Source: Spirochaetaceae bacterium
Lineage (GTDB): Bacteria; Spirochaetota; Spirochaetia; SZUA-6; Fen-1364
Assembly: GCA_003141795.1 (NCBI GenBank)
Contig: PLNO01000193.1
Coordinates: 4,318-13,897 of the forward strand
DNA: 9,580 nt
Reading direction: 5' to 3'
In this document: one piece after another, positions 4,742-9,580 of the stretch
Position numbering within the stretch: position 1 is the stretch's first letter
Layout: each line of letters starts with the position of its first letter
Made by a program: the position numbers and the translations under genes
Notes under the pieces: generated by a model
Databases searched by the model: none
Told to the model about the DNA's origin: nothing
What the model saw: the letters and a program-made list of their open reading frames with translations, nothing else

Positions 4742-6201
4742 GCCTGAGGTTGCGCCTCACCCTGTCCTACGCTCTTGTCGCACTCCTCTGCGTTCTCATG
4801 GTGGGCGCCCTGGCCAACGGCGTGCTCGAATCGACCTTCCGCGGATACGTTCGCGAGAGTCAGGAGAGGAACGCGCGGCAGGTCGTCACGCAGGTGAGCG
4901 CTCAGGCAGGCCGCTCGGGGACCTGGGACGTCGATGCCGTCTCCGTGGTCGGGATGAACGCGCTGGAGCAGGGCATGATCGTTCGTCTATCCGATGCGAA
5001 CGGCACCGTCGTGTGGGACGCCGCGGTGCACAACAATGGCCTCTGCGCGCAGATGCTCGCCCATATGGCGCAGAACATGACACGCCGCTACCCGCAGTGG
5101 CACGGGGCGTACACCGAGAAGTCCTACGAGGTTCGGTCCGGCTTCCAGAATGTGGGGACGGTCACCATCGGCTACTACGGCCCGTTCTTCCTCAACGACG
5201 AGGAGCTTGCCTTCCTCACGACGCTCAACCGCCTGCTCCTGTGGATCACCCTGGCGGCACTGGCGCTCGCCGTGGGCGTCGGCACGTTCATGGCGCGGCG
5301 CGTCACCGTTCCCCTCGCGCGAATTTCGGCCGCCACGCGGCGTATCTCCCAGGGGGAGCGCGACGTCAGCATCCCCGTGACGACGCGCACGGTCGAACTG
5401 GACAGCATCGCATCGGCGGTGAACAACCTGTCCCGCGGTCTTGCGGAGCAGGAGGCGCTGCGTCGCAGGCTCACCGCCGACATGGCGCACGAGCTGCGTA
5501 CGCCGCTTGCCACGCTGCAGAGCCACCTCGAGGCGATGATCGACGGCATCTGGGCGCCGGACCACGGCAGGCTCGCCGGGCTGCACGAGGAGATTCTCCG
5601 CATCTCACGGATGGTGTCGGATCTGGAGAACCTCGCGCGGTTCGAGGGGAGCGCGGCGAACCTCCAGAAGCAGAGGGTGGGCCTTGCGGCGCTCGTGGCG
5701 CGGATCGTGGGCAATCACGAGCCGCAGTTCGCGGAGAAGGGAGTCGCGCTGCGCGTGGACGTCGAACGCACGGCCCTGCCACACGCCATGCCCGGAACGC
5801 CCTGGGCCGACGTCGATCCCGACAGGATGAGCCAGGCCGTGATCAACCTCCTGTCAAATTCTCTGAAGTTCACCCCCGCCGGCGGCAGGGTCAGCGTCGG
5901 GGCGTTCGTCGAGGGCGCCAACGCGGTGATTACGGTGACGGATACGGGTGTCGGCATCGGCGCGGAAGATCTGCCACGGATCTTCGAGCGCTTCTACAGG
6001 GCGGATTCTTCGCGAAGCAGGGCGACGGGCGGTTCGGGGATCGGCCTCTCCATCGTGCGGGCCATCGTCGAGGCGCACGGCGGGACCGTTGCCGCGCGCA
6101 GCACCCCGGGTGAAGGCTCCGAGTTCCGCATTGTGCTCCCCGCGGCCGGAGATGCTTCTCAGGAGCCCGAGCGCTCGGCTGCTATCCTCCTGAAACGCTG
6201 A
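4738..6201 (+). CDS. Two-component sensor histidine kinase, candidate extracytoplasmic copper sensor
   Basis: A 487-residue membrane kinase starting at GTG 4738, with GAGGGG seven to eight bases upstream and a four-base overlap with the regulator gene. Layout: first helix about 8-29; external sensor loop about 31-158; second helix about 162-185; HAMP domain about 185-238; HisKA with phosphorylated H251 in ADMAHELRTPLATL; and a complete ATP-binding domain with N box NLLSNSLKFTP (370-380, N374), G1 DTGVGIG (402-408), F box RIFERFYRAD (414-423) and G2 GGSGIGLSIV (431-440). The sensor loop holds a short region dense in soft-metal ligands (C103, M106, H109, M110, M114, H122), just after WDAAVHNNG. 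Metal detection outside the cytoplasm fits the copper genes beside it, but the signal is inferred. The last 43 bases overlap the amidotransferase gene on the opposite strand, where the protein has only a low-complexity tail. Confidence 0.92.
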   Translation: MSLRLRLTLSYALVALLCVLMVGALANGVLESTFRGYVRESQERNARQVVTQVSAQAGRSGTWDVDAVSVVGMNALEQGMIVRLSDANGTVVWDAAVHNNGLCAQMLAHMAQNMTRRYPQWHGAYTEKSYEVRSGFQNVGTVTIGYYGPFFLNDEELAFLTTLNRLLLWITLAALALAVGVGTFMARRVTVPLARISAATRRISQGERDVSIPVTTRTVELDSIASAVNNLSRGLAEQEALRRRLTADMAHELRTPLATLQSHLEAMIDGIWAPDHGRLAGLHEEILRISRMVSDLENLARFEGSAANLQKQRVGLAALVARIVGNHEPQFAEKGVALRVDVERTALPHAMPGTPWADVDPDRMSQAVINLLSNSLKFTPAGGRVSVGAFVEGANAVITVTDTGVGIGAEDLPRIFERFYRADSSRSRATGGSGIGLSIVRAIVEAHGGTVAARSTPGEGSEFRIVLPAAGDASQEPERSAAILLKR

Positions 6202-6893
6202 AGGATCGCCGCGCTGATGTCGGTGCTCTGCACCTTGGAGAGCAGCGCATCGACGTCGAGGCCTGCCTTTTCCAGCCTGTCCCTGGTGTGCCCGAGGTAT
6301 TCCCGCATGATGTCAGCATCGAACTCGGGGTGGAACTGGACGCCCCATGCCGCGTCGCCGAACCTGAAGGCATGGCACGAGTCCCTGGCGCTCTGGGCCA
6401 GGAGGACGGCGCCTTTGGGGAGACGGATCACCGCCTGCGTGTGGCCGGTCTGGACGCTGAGCTTGATCGGAAGACCGCGCAGCAGGCTGTCGTCCGATGC
6501 CGGACGCTCGAGTGCCGTCTCCACCGTGCCGTATTCCAGGCCGCGGGGGTTGTCGGCAATCTCCCCTCCCAGCGCGTGGGCGAGGAGCTGGTGGCCATAG
6601 CAGATCCCCAGCACGGGGACCCCGTCCCGCTGCGCCCGGCTAAGCCATTCGGCCGAGCGCTCGCTCCACTCCGCACGATCGGTCACCATCCCGTGGGACC
6701 CCGTCACGACGGCCGCCGAACATGCATCCGGGGCGGGGAGGGGGTCGCCGGCGGTGACATCGACGACGGAGACCTCGTCCGGCTCCAGGGCCATGCCCAT
6801 GCGGATCCAATCCTCGAAATCCCCCCTGCGCTCCGCAATGGCGGGAAGGGTGGAGCCGGCCTTGATGATAAGGACAGGTTTGCCGCTGCTCAT
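6159..6893 (-). CDS. Class I glutamine amidotransferase (GuaA/GATase1-like), substrate unknown
   Basis: A 244-residue protein made of a single class I (triad) glutamine amidotransferase domain. The nucleophile elbow is VLGICYGHQLLAHALGG (C98), and the other triad residues are in WGVQFHPEF (H188, E190). An early TGSHGMV (64-70) and the QTGH segment (148-151) also match the GMP-synthase-like stand-alone group. Such proteins hydrolyse glutamine and pass ammonia to a partner or to a bound substrate; some relatives hydrolyse gamma-glutamyl compounds. There is no synthetase domain, so this is not GuaA itself. ATG (complement of 6891-6893) follows GGAAAG and is preferred over longer upstream readings, which run back into the Rrf2 gene in another frame. 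It lies 82 bases after the Rrf2 gene on the same strand, at the end of the sulfur-amino-acid cluster. A role on a gamma-glutamyl substrate such as glutathione-like thiols would fit the neighbours but is speculation. Confidence 0.87.
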   Translation of the reverse strand: MSSGKPVLIIKAGSTLPAIAERRGDFEDWIRMGMALEPDEVSVVDVTAGDPLPAPDACSAAVVTGSHGMVTDRAEWSERSAEWLSRAQRDGVPVLGICYGHQLLAHALGGEIADNPRGLEYGTVETALERPASDDSLLRGLPIKLSVQTGHTQAVIRLPKGAVLLAQSARDSCHAFRFGDAAWGVQFHPEFDADIMREYLGHTRDRLEKAGLDVDALLSKVQSTDISAAILQRFRRIAAERSGS

Positions 6894-6903
6894 ACTTTCC
6901 GGG

Positions 6904-6933
6904 ACTATAGGATGCGGGCCCGGATCAATGCAA
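6904..6933 (-). promoter_or_regulatory. Possible promoter of the amidotransferase gene
   Basis: On the minus strand TTGCAT (complement of 6928-6933) and TATAGT (complement of 6904-6909) are 18 bases apart. TATAGT is a five-of-six -10 match. The -10 ends only ten bases before the ATG at 6893, so the transcript would have almost no leader and might lose its GGAAAG binding site. This counts against it. The spacer contains a near-palindrome (6911-6926). Confidence 0.25.
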
Positions 6934-6975
6934 CCCTGCCCCTGAGCGGCATTCTTTCGGGACCGCGCGAGCGGC

Positions 6976-7395
6976 TCATATCTGGTAGTTGAGGGTCTGG
7001 TTTTTTCCCGAGAGAACGAGGTTCTCCAGGGTGACATCTTCGAGGGCGCGGGCGATTGTCTTTTCAAGAAGCACCCAGACCTCGTCAGTGGGGTGCTGTT
7101 CGCCTGAGCCCTTGCGCGGATGCGTGGCGGGTGCCACGTCACCCTCCAGCACCTGGACGATCTCCCGGACGGTGATGGTGCGCGGAGATCGGGCAAGAGT
7201 GTACCCGCCATGGGCGCCACGGTACGAGGTGATGAGGCTGACCCCCCGCAGGGGGATCACCAGCTTGCTCAGGTACTTTTCCGAGATCTTGTGCTTGCGC
7301 GCGATCTCCTTGAGGAACACCGGCTCCCCGCCGTACTTCAGAGCGAGCTCGTACATGACCTTCAAGCCGTAGCGGCTGCGTGTGGATATTCGCAT
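6976..7395 (-). CDS. Rrf2-family transcriptional regulator, CymR-like, without iron-sulfur cysteines
   Basis: A 139-residue Rrf2 protein. The N-terminus MRISTRSRYGLKVMYELA, the winged-helix segment with ISEKYLSKLVIPLR (37-50) and the wing YRGAHGGYTLARSP (58-71) are typical of the family. The segment after ITVREIVQVLEG (74-85), where IscR and NsrR carry three cluster-binding cysteines, has none; the protein has no cysteine at all. In this it resembles CymR, the cysteine-metabolism repressor of Bacillus and Staphylococcus, which senses cysteine supply by complexing with the PLP enzyme CysK. The gene lies 94 bases after a cystathionine gamma-lyase/synthase gene and a CBS-type gene on the same strand, which supports a sulfur amino acid role. 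The start is ATG (complement of 7393-7395) with AGGA about four bases upstream; a longer frame has no supporting signal. A well-spaced promoter and an inverted repeat lie directly upstream, suggesting autoregulation. Confidence 0.9.
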   Translation of the reverse strand: MRISTRSRYGLKVMYELALKYGGEPVFLKEIARKHKISEKYLSKLVIPLRGVSLITSYRGAHGGYTLARSPRTITVREIVQVLEGDVAPATHPRKGSGEQHPTDEVWVLLEKTIARALEDVTLENLVLSGKNQTLNYQI

Positions 7396-7402
7396 TCGTC
7401 CT

Positions 7403-7426
7403 GTTCTCTCGGGAAGAGGATAGAAC
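7403..7426 (-). promoter_or_regulatory. Inverted repeat over the -10 box of the Rrf2 gene, candidate autoregulatory operator
   Basis: On the minus strand GTTCTATC (complement of 7419-7426) and GAGAGAAC (complement of 7403-7410) form eight-base arms with one mismatch around an eight-base centre. The repeat covers the -10 box (7417-7422) and the expected transcription start, where a bound dimer would block polymerase. Rrf2 regulators commonly bind dyads of about this size and repress their own genes. Whether this protein binds here is inference. Confidence 0.45.
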
Positions 7427-7445
7427 GGGACGGGACGCACGTCAA
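7417..7445 (-). promoter_or_regulatory. Sigma-70-type promoter of the Rrf2 gene
   Basis: TTGACG (complement of 7440-7445; five of six) and TATCCT (complement of 7417-7422; four of six) are separated by exactly 17 bases on the minus strand. Transcription would begin near 7410, about 15 bases before the ATG at 7395. It is the best-formed core promoter in the window. It means the regulator, and perhaps the amidotransferase behind it, can be transcribed apart from the transsulfuration genes. Confidence 0.6.
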
Positions 7446-7490
7446 TAAAGCGTCCGCAGGGCGGCCACCCATCCCGCGGGCGTGGCGGAC
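7446..7490 (-). terminator. Possible terminator after the cystathionine gamma-lyase/synthase gene
   Basis: Read on the minus strand, GTCCGC (complement of 7485-7490) begins at the last base-triplet of the gene and pairs with GCGGAC (complement of 7452-7457). An alternative inner stem (GCCAC with GTGGC) is also possible. The hairpin is followed by GCTTTATT, a short T-rich tail. It would separate the transsulfuration genes from the Rrf2 promoter that begins a few bases later. The loop is long and the T-run weak, so termination may be partial. Confidence 0.35.
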
Positions 7491-8626
7491 TACCCCAGGG
7501 CCTGTGCGAGGTCCTCCGTGAGGTCGTGAACGTCCTCGATCCCCACGGACAGGCGGACAAGGGCATCCGTGATGCCGATCCGTTCCCGGTCCGCGGCAGG
7601 GATTGCCGCATGGGTCATCGTCGCGGGGTGACACACGAGTGATTCCACGCCGCCGAGACTCTCCGCCAGGGTGAACACCCCGAGCTTCCGCACGAAGCGG
7701 TCCAGAGCGGGTCTGCCCCCCTCCAGCGTAAAAGACACCATGCCCGGAAAGCCCCGCATCTGCCTGCGGGCGATCAGATTACCGGGGTGGGTGTCGGACC
7801 CCGGGAAATACACGTGGCCCACGGACGGATGACCGGACAAGAGGGCGGCTACTGCAAATGCGTTGGACTGATGCCGCTCCATGCGGAGTGCCAGCGTCTT
7901 CAGACCTCTCTGGACGAGAAAGCTGTCCAGAGGCGACGGCACCGCGCCTGCCGCGTTCTGGTAGAACTTGCAGCTCTGGAAGAGGTCCTGGCGGTTGGTG
8001 ACGAGCGCGCCTCCGATCACGTCGCTGTGGCCGCTGATGTACTTGGTCGTGCTGTGCACGACGATGTCGGCGCCGAGGTCCAGCGGGGTCTGGAACCAGG
8101 GGCTGGCAAAGGTGTTGTCGACGACGAGGAGCGCTTCCGCGGGCTTTATCTGCGCGATCCCCGCGATGTCGATGATGTTGAGGAGCGGGTTCGTCGGGGT
8201 CTCCACCCAGATCAGCCGCGTCTTTGCCGTGATGCCCTTGCTGAAATCCTCCACCCCGTGGGCGTCGAGGAACCTGCCCGTGATCCCGTACTTCGCGTAG
8301 ACCTTGTTCAGCAGCCTCCACGTCCCTCCGTAGACGTCCACCGTGGAGAGCACCTCGTCGCCGGGCTCGAGGAGGTTCAATACGGCAGCCGTTGCAGCGG
8401 ATCCCGAGGCGAAGCACAGCCCGTAGGCCCCGTTCTCCGCGGAGGCGATGGTGCCCTCCAGCGACACGCGGCTGGGGTTGCCCGTGCGGCCGTACTCCCA
8501 GCCTCCCCGGGGCTTTTCCACGCCGTCCTGCTCGAAGGTGGAGGTCATTGTGATGGGGACTGTCACCGAACCGGTGACGGGATCGGGATCCTGGAACTCG
8601 TGGATATACCGGGTGGCCGGCCTCAT
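7490..8626 (-). CDS. Cystathionine gamma-lyase / gamma-synthase family PLP enzyme (probably gamma-lyase)
   Basis: A 378-residue, full-length member of the Cys/Met-metabolism PLP family. Visible signatures are YGRTGNPSR (45-53, contacting the PLP phosphate of the neighbouring subunit), ASGSAATAA (73-81), the ring-nitrogen aspartate in VVDNTFASP (D170), the PLP lysine in HSTTKYISGHSD (K195), and ESLGGVESLVCHPATMTHA (322-340). In gamma-lyase it would cleave cystathionine to cysteine, 2-oxobutanoate and ammonia; gamma-synthase and methionine gamma-lyase share these motifs. Gamma-lyase is favoured because the gene is coupled (ATGA overlap) to a cystathionine beta-synthase-type gene, the arrangement of the reverse transsulfuration pair mccA-mccB of Bacillus. 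The start is ATG (complement of 8624-8626) with a strong GAGGAG site about six bases upstream, inside the preceding gene. Cytoplasmic tetramer in the family. A CymR-like regulator follows. Confidence 0.9.
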   Translation of the reverse strand: MRPATRYIHEFQDPDPVTGSVTVPITMTSTFEQDGVEKPRGGWEYGRTGNPSRVSLEGTIASAENGAYGLCFASGSAATAAVLNLLEPGDEVLSTVDVYGGTWRLLNKVYAKYGITGRFLDAHGVEDFSKGITAKTRLIWVETPTNPLLNIIDIAGIAQIKPAEALLVVDNTFASPWFQTPLDLGADIVVHSTTKYISGHSDVIGGALVTNRQDLFQSCKFYQNAAGAVPSPLDSFLVQRGLKTLALRMERHQSNAFAVAALLSGHPSVGHVYFPGSDTHPGNLIARRQMRGFPGMVSFTLEGGRPALDRFVRKLGVFTLAESLGGVESLVCHPATMTHAAIPAADRERIGITDALVRLSVGIEDVHDLTEDLAQALG

Positions 8627-9580
8627 GCGCTCCTCCTCGTGTAGTAGTCGATCAGGTCGATCCGTGTGATGACCGAGCTTGGCACCCCTTCGTTCACGAG
8701 CACCAGGGCGCCCGCCCCGCCCAGGAGGAGCCGGTAGGCTTCGGCAACGTCGGCCGCGAGGTCCAGCGTCGGGAAGGGCTTGCCCATGACCGCGCCCACC
8801 CTCTGGTTGCGGGGGTCCACGCCGTCGAACACCAGGGCGAGGAGCGTGGATTCCTGGAGGCTTCCCACCGAGGTGTGTCCGTCAAGGACGGGAAGCTGGG
8901 AGATGTTGAACCTGTGGAAGAGATCGATCGCCTTCTGCAGCGTGTCATCAGGGGAGACAAAGATGATCTCCGAAAGCTGGCGCTTCTCCCCCAGCACGGC
9001 GCGCACGGCCGCCTTGTCCTGCACCGACGGCTCCCAATAGCCGTTCTCCTGCATCCACCTGTCGGAGAATATCTTCGTGAGGTAGTTGCGCCCGGTGTCG
9101 GGGAGGAGCACGACGATCGTCCTGGGCTCGGTGAGCCTCTGCGCGTACTTCAGCGCCGCCGTCATAGCGGTTCCCGCGGAGCCCCCCACGAGCAGCCCTT
9201 CCTCCCGCGCCAGACGCCGCGCCATGTTGAAGGAATCGCGGTCGCTCACGCGGATCATCTCGTCGACCATCTGGCGGTCGAAGGTTTTGGGAATGAAATC
9301 CTCCCCGATGCCTTCCACCTTGTAGGGGCGGGGAATGTCGCCGGAGAGGATGGAGCCCTCGGGGTCGGCGCCCACGACTACCAGCCGCGGGTTCCTTTCC
9401 TTCAGGTAGCGGGCCGTGCCGGAGATCGTGCCCCCCGTGCCCATGCCGGCGACGAATACGTCGACCTTCCCTCCGGCGTCTTCCCATATCTCGGGGCCCG
9501 TGCTCGTGGTATGGGAGAGGGGGTTGTTCGGGTTGACGAACTGGTTGGGCCGGTAGGCTCCGGGGATCTCCCGCGCGAGC
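8623..9580 (-). CDS. Cystathionine beta-synthase type PLP enzyme with C-terminal CBS pair (5' end outside the window)
   Basis: The frame runs off the right edge; 318 C-terminal residues are visible, numbered from codon 9577-9579. An internal ATG at 9444 is not the start, because upstream sequence (for example NQFVNPNNP and TGPEIW) is plainly family sequence. The PLP-phosphate loop GTGGTISG (47-54) and the SAGT motif (134-137, serine near the PLP ring) belong to the CysK/CBS fold-type II family; the catalytic lysine lies outside the window. Residues about 204-253 and 259-314 form two CBS domains, a Bateman module that in cystathionine beta-synthases can bind S-adenosylmethionine or nucleotides and tune activity. 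CysK itself lacks these domains, so condensation of homocysteine and serine to cystathionine is favoured over O-acetylserine sulfhydrylation, although some CBS-domain enzymes do both. The stop overlaps the start of the next gene by four bases, so the pair is translationally coupled. Confidence 0.9.
   Translation of the reverse strand, partial: LAREIPGAYRPNQFVNPNNPLSHTTSTGPEIWEDAGGKVDVFVAGMGTGGTISGTARYLKERNPRLVVVGADPEGSILSGDIPRPYKVEGIGEDFIPKTFDRQMVDEMIRVSDRDSFNMARRLAREEGLLVGGSAGTAMTAALKYAQRLTEPRTIVVLLPDTGRNYLTKIFSDRWMQENGYWEPSVQDKAAVRAVLGEKRQLSEIIFVSPDDTLQKAIDLFHRFNISQLPVLDGHTSVGSLQESTLLALVFDGVDPRNQRVGAVMGKPFPTLDLAADVAEAYRLLLGGAGALVLVNEGVPSSVITRIDLIDYYTRRSA

Noticed and set aside
5013..6113. 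Long plus-strand frame of 366 codons inside the sensor kinase gene
   Set aside because: It is an out-of-frame shadow of a kinase gene with every conserved box intact; its composition is Arg/Gly/Ala-rich as expected of GC-rich shadows.
6288..6992. Plus-strand frame of 234 codons opposite the amidotransferase
   Set aside because: Antisense shadow of a gene with a complete catalytic triad; no recognisable domain and no ribosome binding site noted.
7787..8644. Plus-strand frame of 285 codons opposite the gamma-lyase/synthase gene
   Set aside because: Antisense shadow; the opposite strand carries the full PLP-enzyme motif set.
8623..9444. Complete 273-residue PLP protein starting at the ATG at 9444
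   Set aside because: The ATG is internal: it lies in the AGMGTGGT phosphate loop and upstream codons to the window edge are clear family sequence.

Overview
This is a compact, GC-rich bacterial window (9,580 bases, almost entirely coding). Six genes read rightward from the left edge and four read leftward from the right edge; they meet tail to tail near 6,160-6,200. No rRNA, tRNA, CRISPR array, insertion sequence or phage gene is visible. The organism cannot be fixed from the sequence. The combination of families (a methionyl-tRNA synthetase with a tRNA-binding C-terminal domain plus a further tail, a FemABX-type transferase, an HMA/TauE-SafE/cupredoxin fusion, and a CymR-like Rrf2 regulator beside transsulfuration genes) suggests a GC-rich anaerobe, perhaps a spirochaete. 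That assignment is a low-confidence impression.

Left part (1-1,715): the 3' end of metG, overlapped by a FemABX/GNAT-fold gene that probably encodes a cell-wall peptide-bridge or other aminoacyl-tRNA-dependent transferase. Its start codon is unclear. A GC hairpin follows it.

Centre (about 1,720-6,201): a probable copper-handling operon. It encodes (i) a 650-residue protein made of a cytoplasmic HMA domain, a seven-helix TauE/SafE (DsbD-like) membrane core and two tandem cupredoxin domains whose ligand positions look all-sulfur (Cys...Cys-x-Met-Gly-Met); (ii) a free CopZ-like HMA chaperone; (iii) an OmpR/PhoB-type response regulator; and (iv) a two-helix sensor kinase whose external loop carries a cluster of Cys, Met and His. 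The genes are 53, 1 and -4 bases apart. The leader before the first gene has a perfect TTCACA-N5-TTCACA direct repeat of 11-base period just upstream of a -10-like box, which is the expected architecture for an OmpR-family activator site. Together they suggest a self-regulated Cu(I) sensing and trafficking module with no P-type ATPase in view. This is the most interesting part of the window.

Right part (9,580 down to 6,159, minus strand): a reverse-transsulfuration operon. A cystathionine beta-synthase-type enzyme with a C-terminal CBS pair, cut by the right edge, overlaps by four bases a cystathionine gamma-lyase/synthase. These are followed by a cysteine-free, CymR-like Rrf2 regulator with its own good promoter and an inverted repeat over the -10 box, and then by a class I glutamine amidotransferase of unknown substrate. 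The last gene overlaps the 3' end of the sensor kinase gene by 43 bases on the opposite strand.
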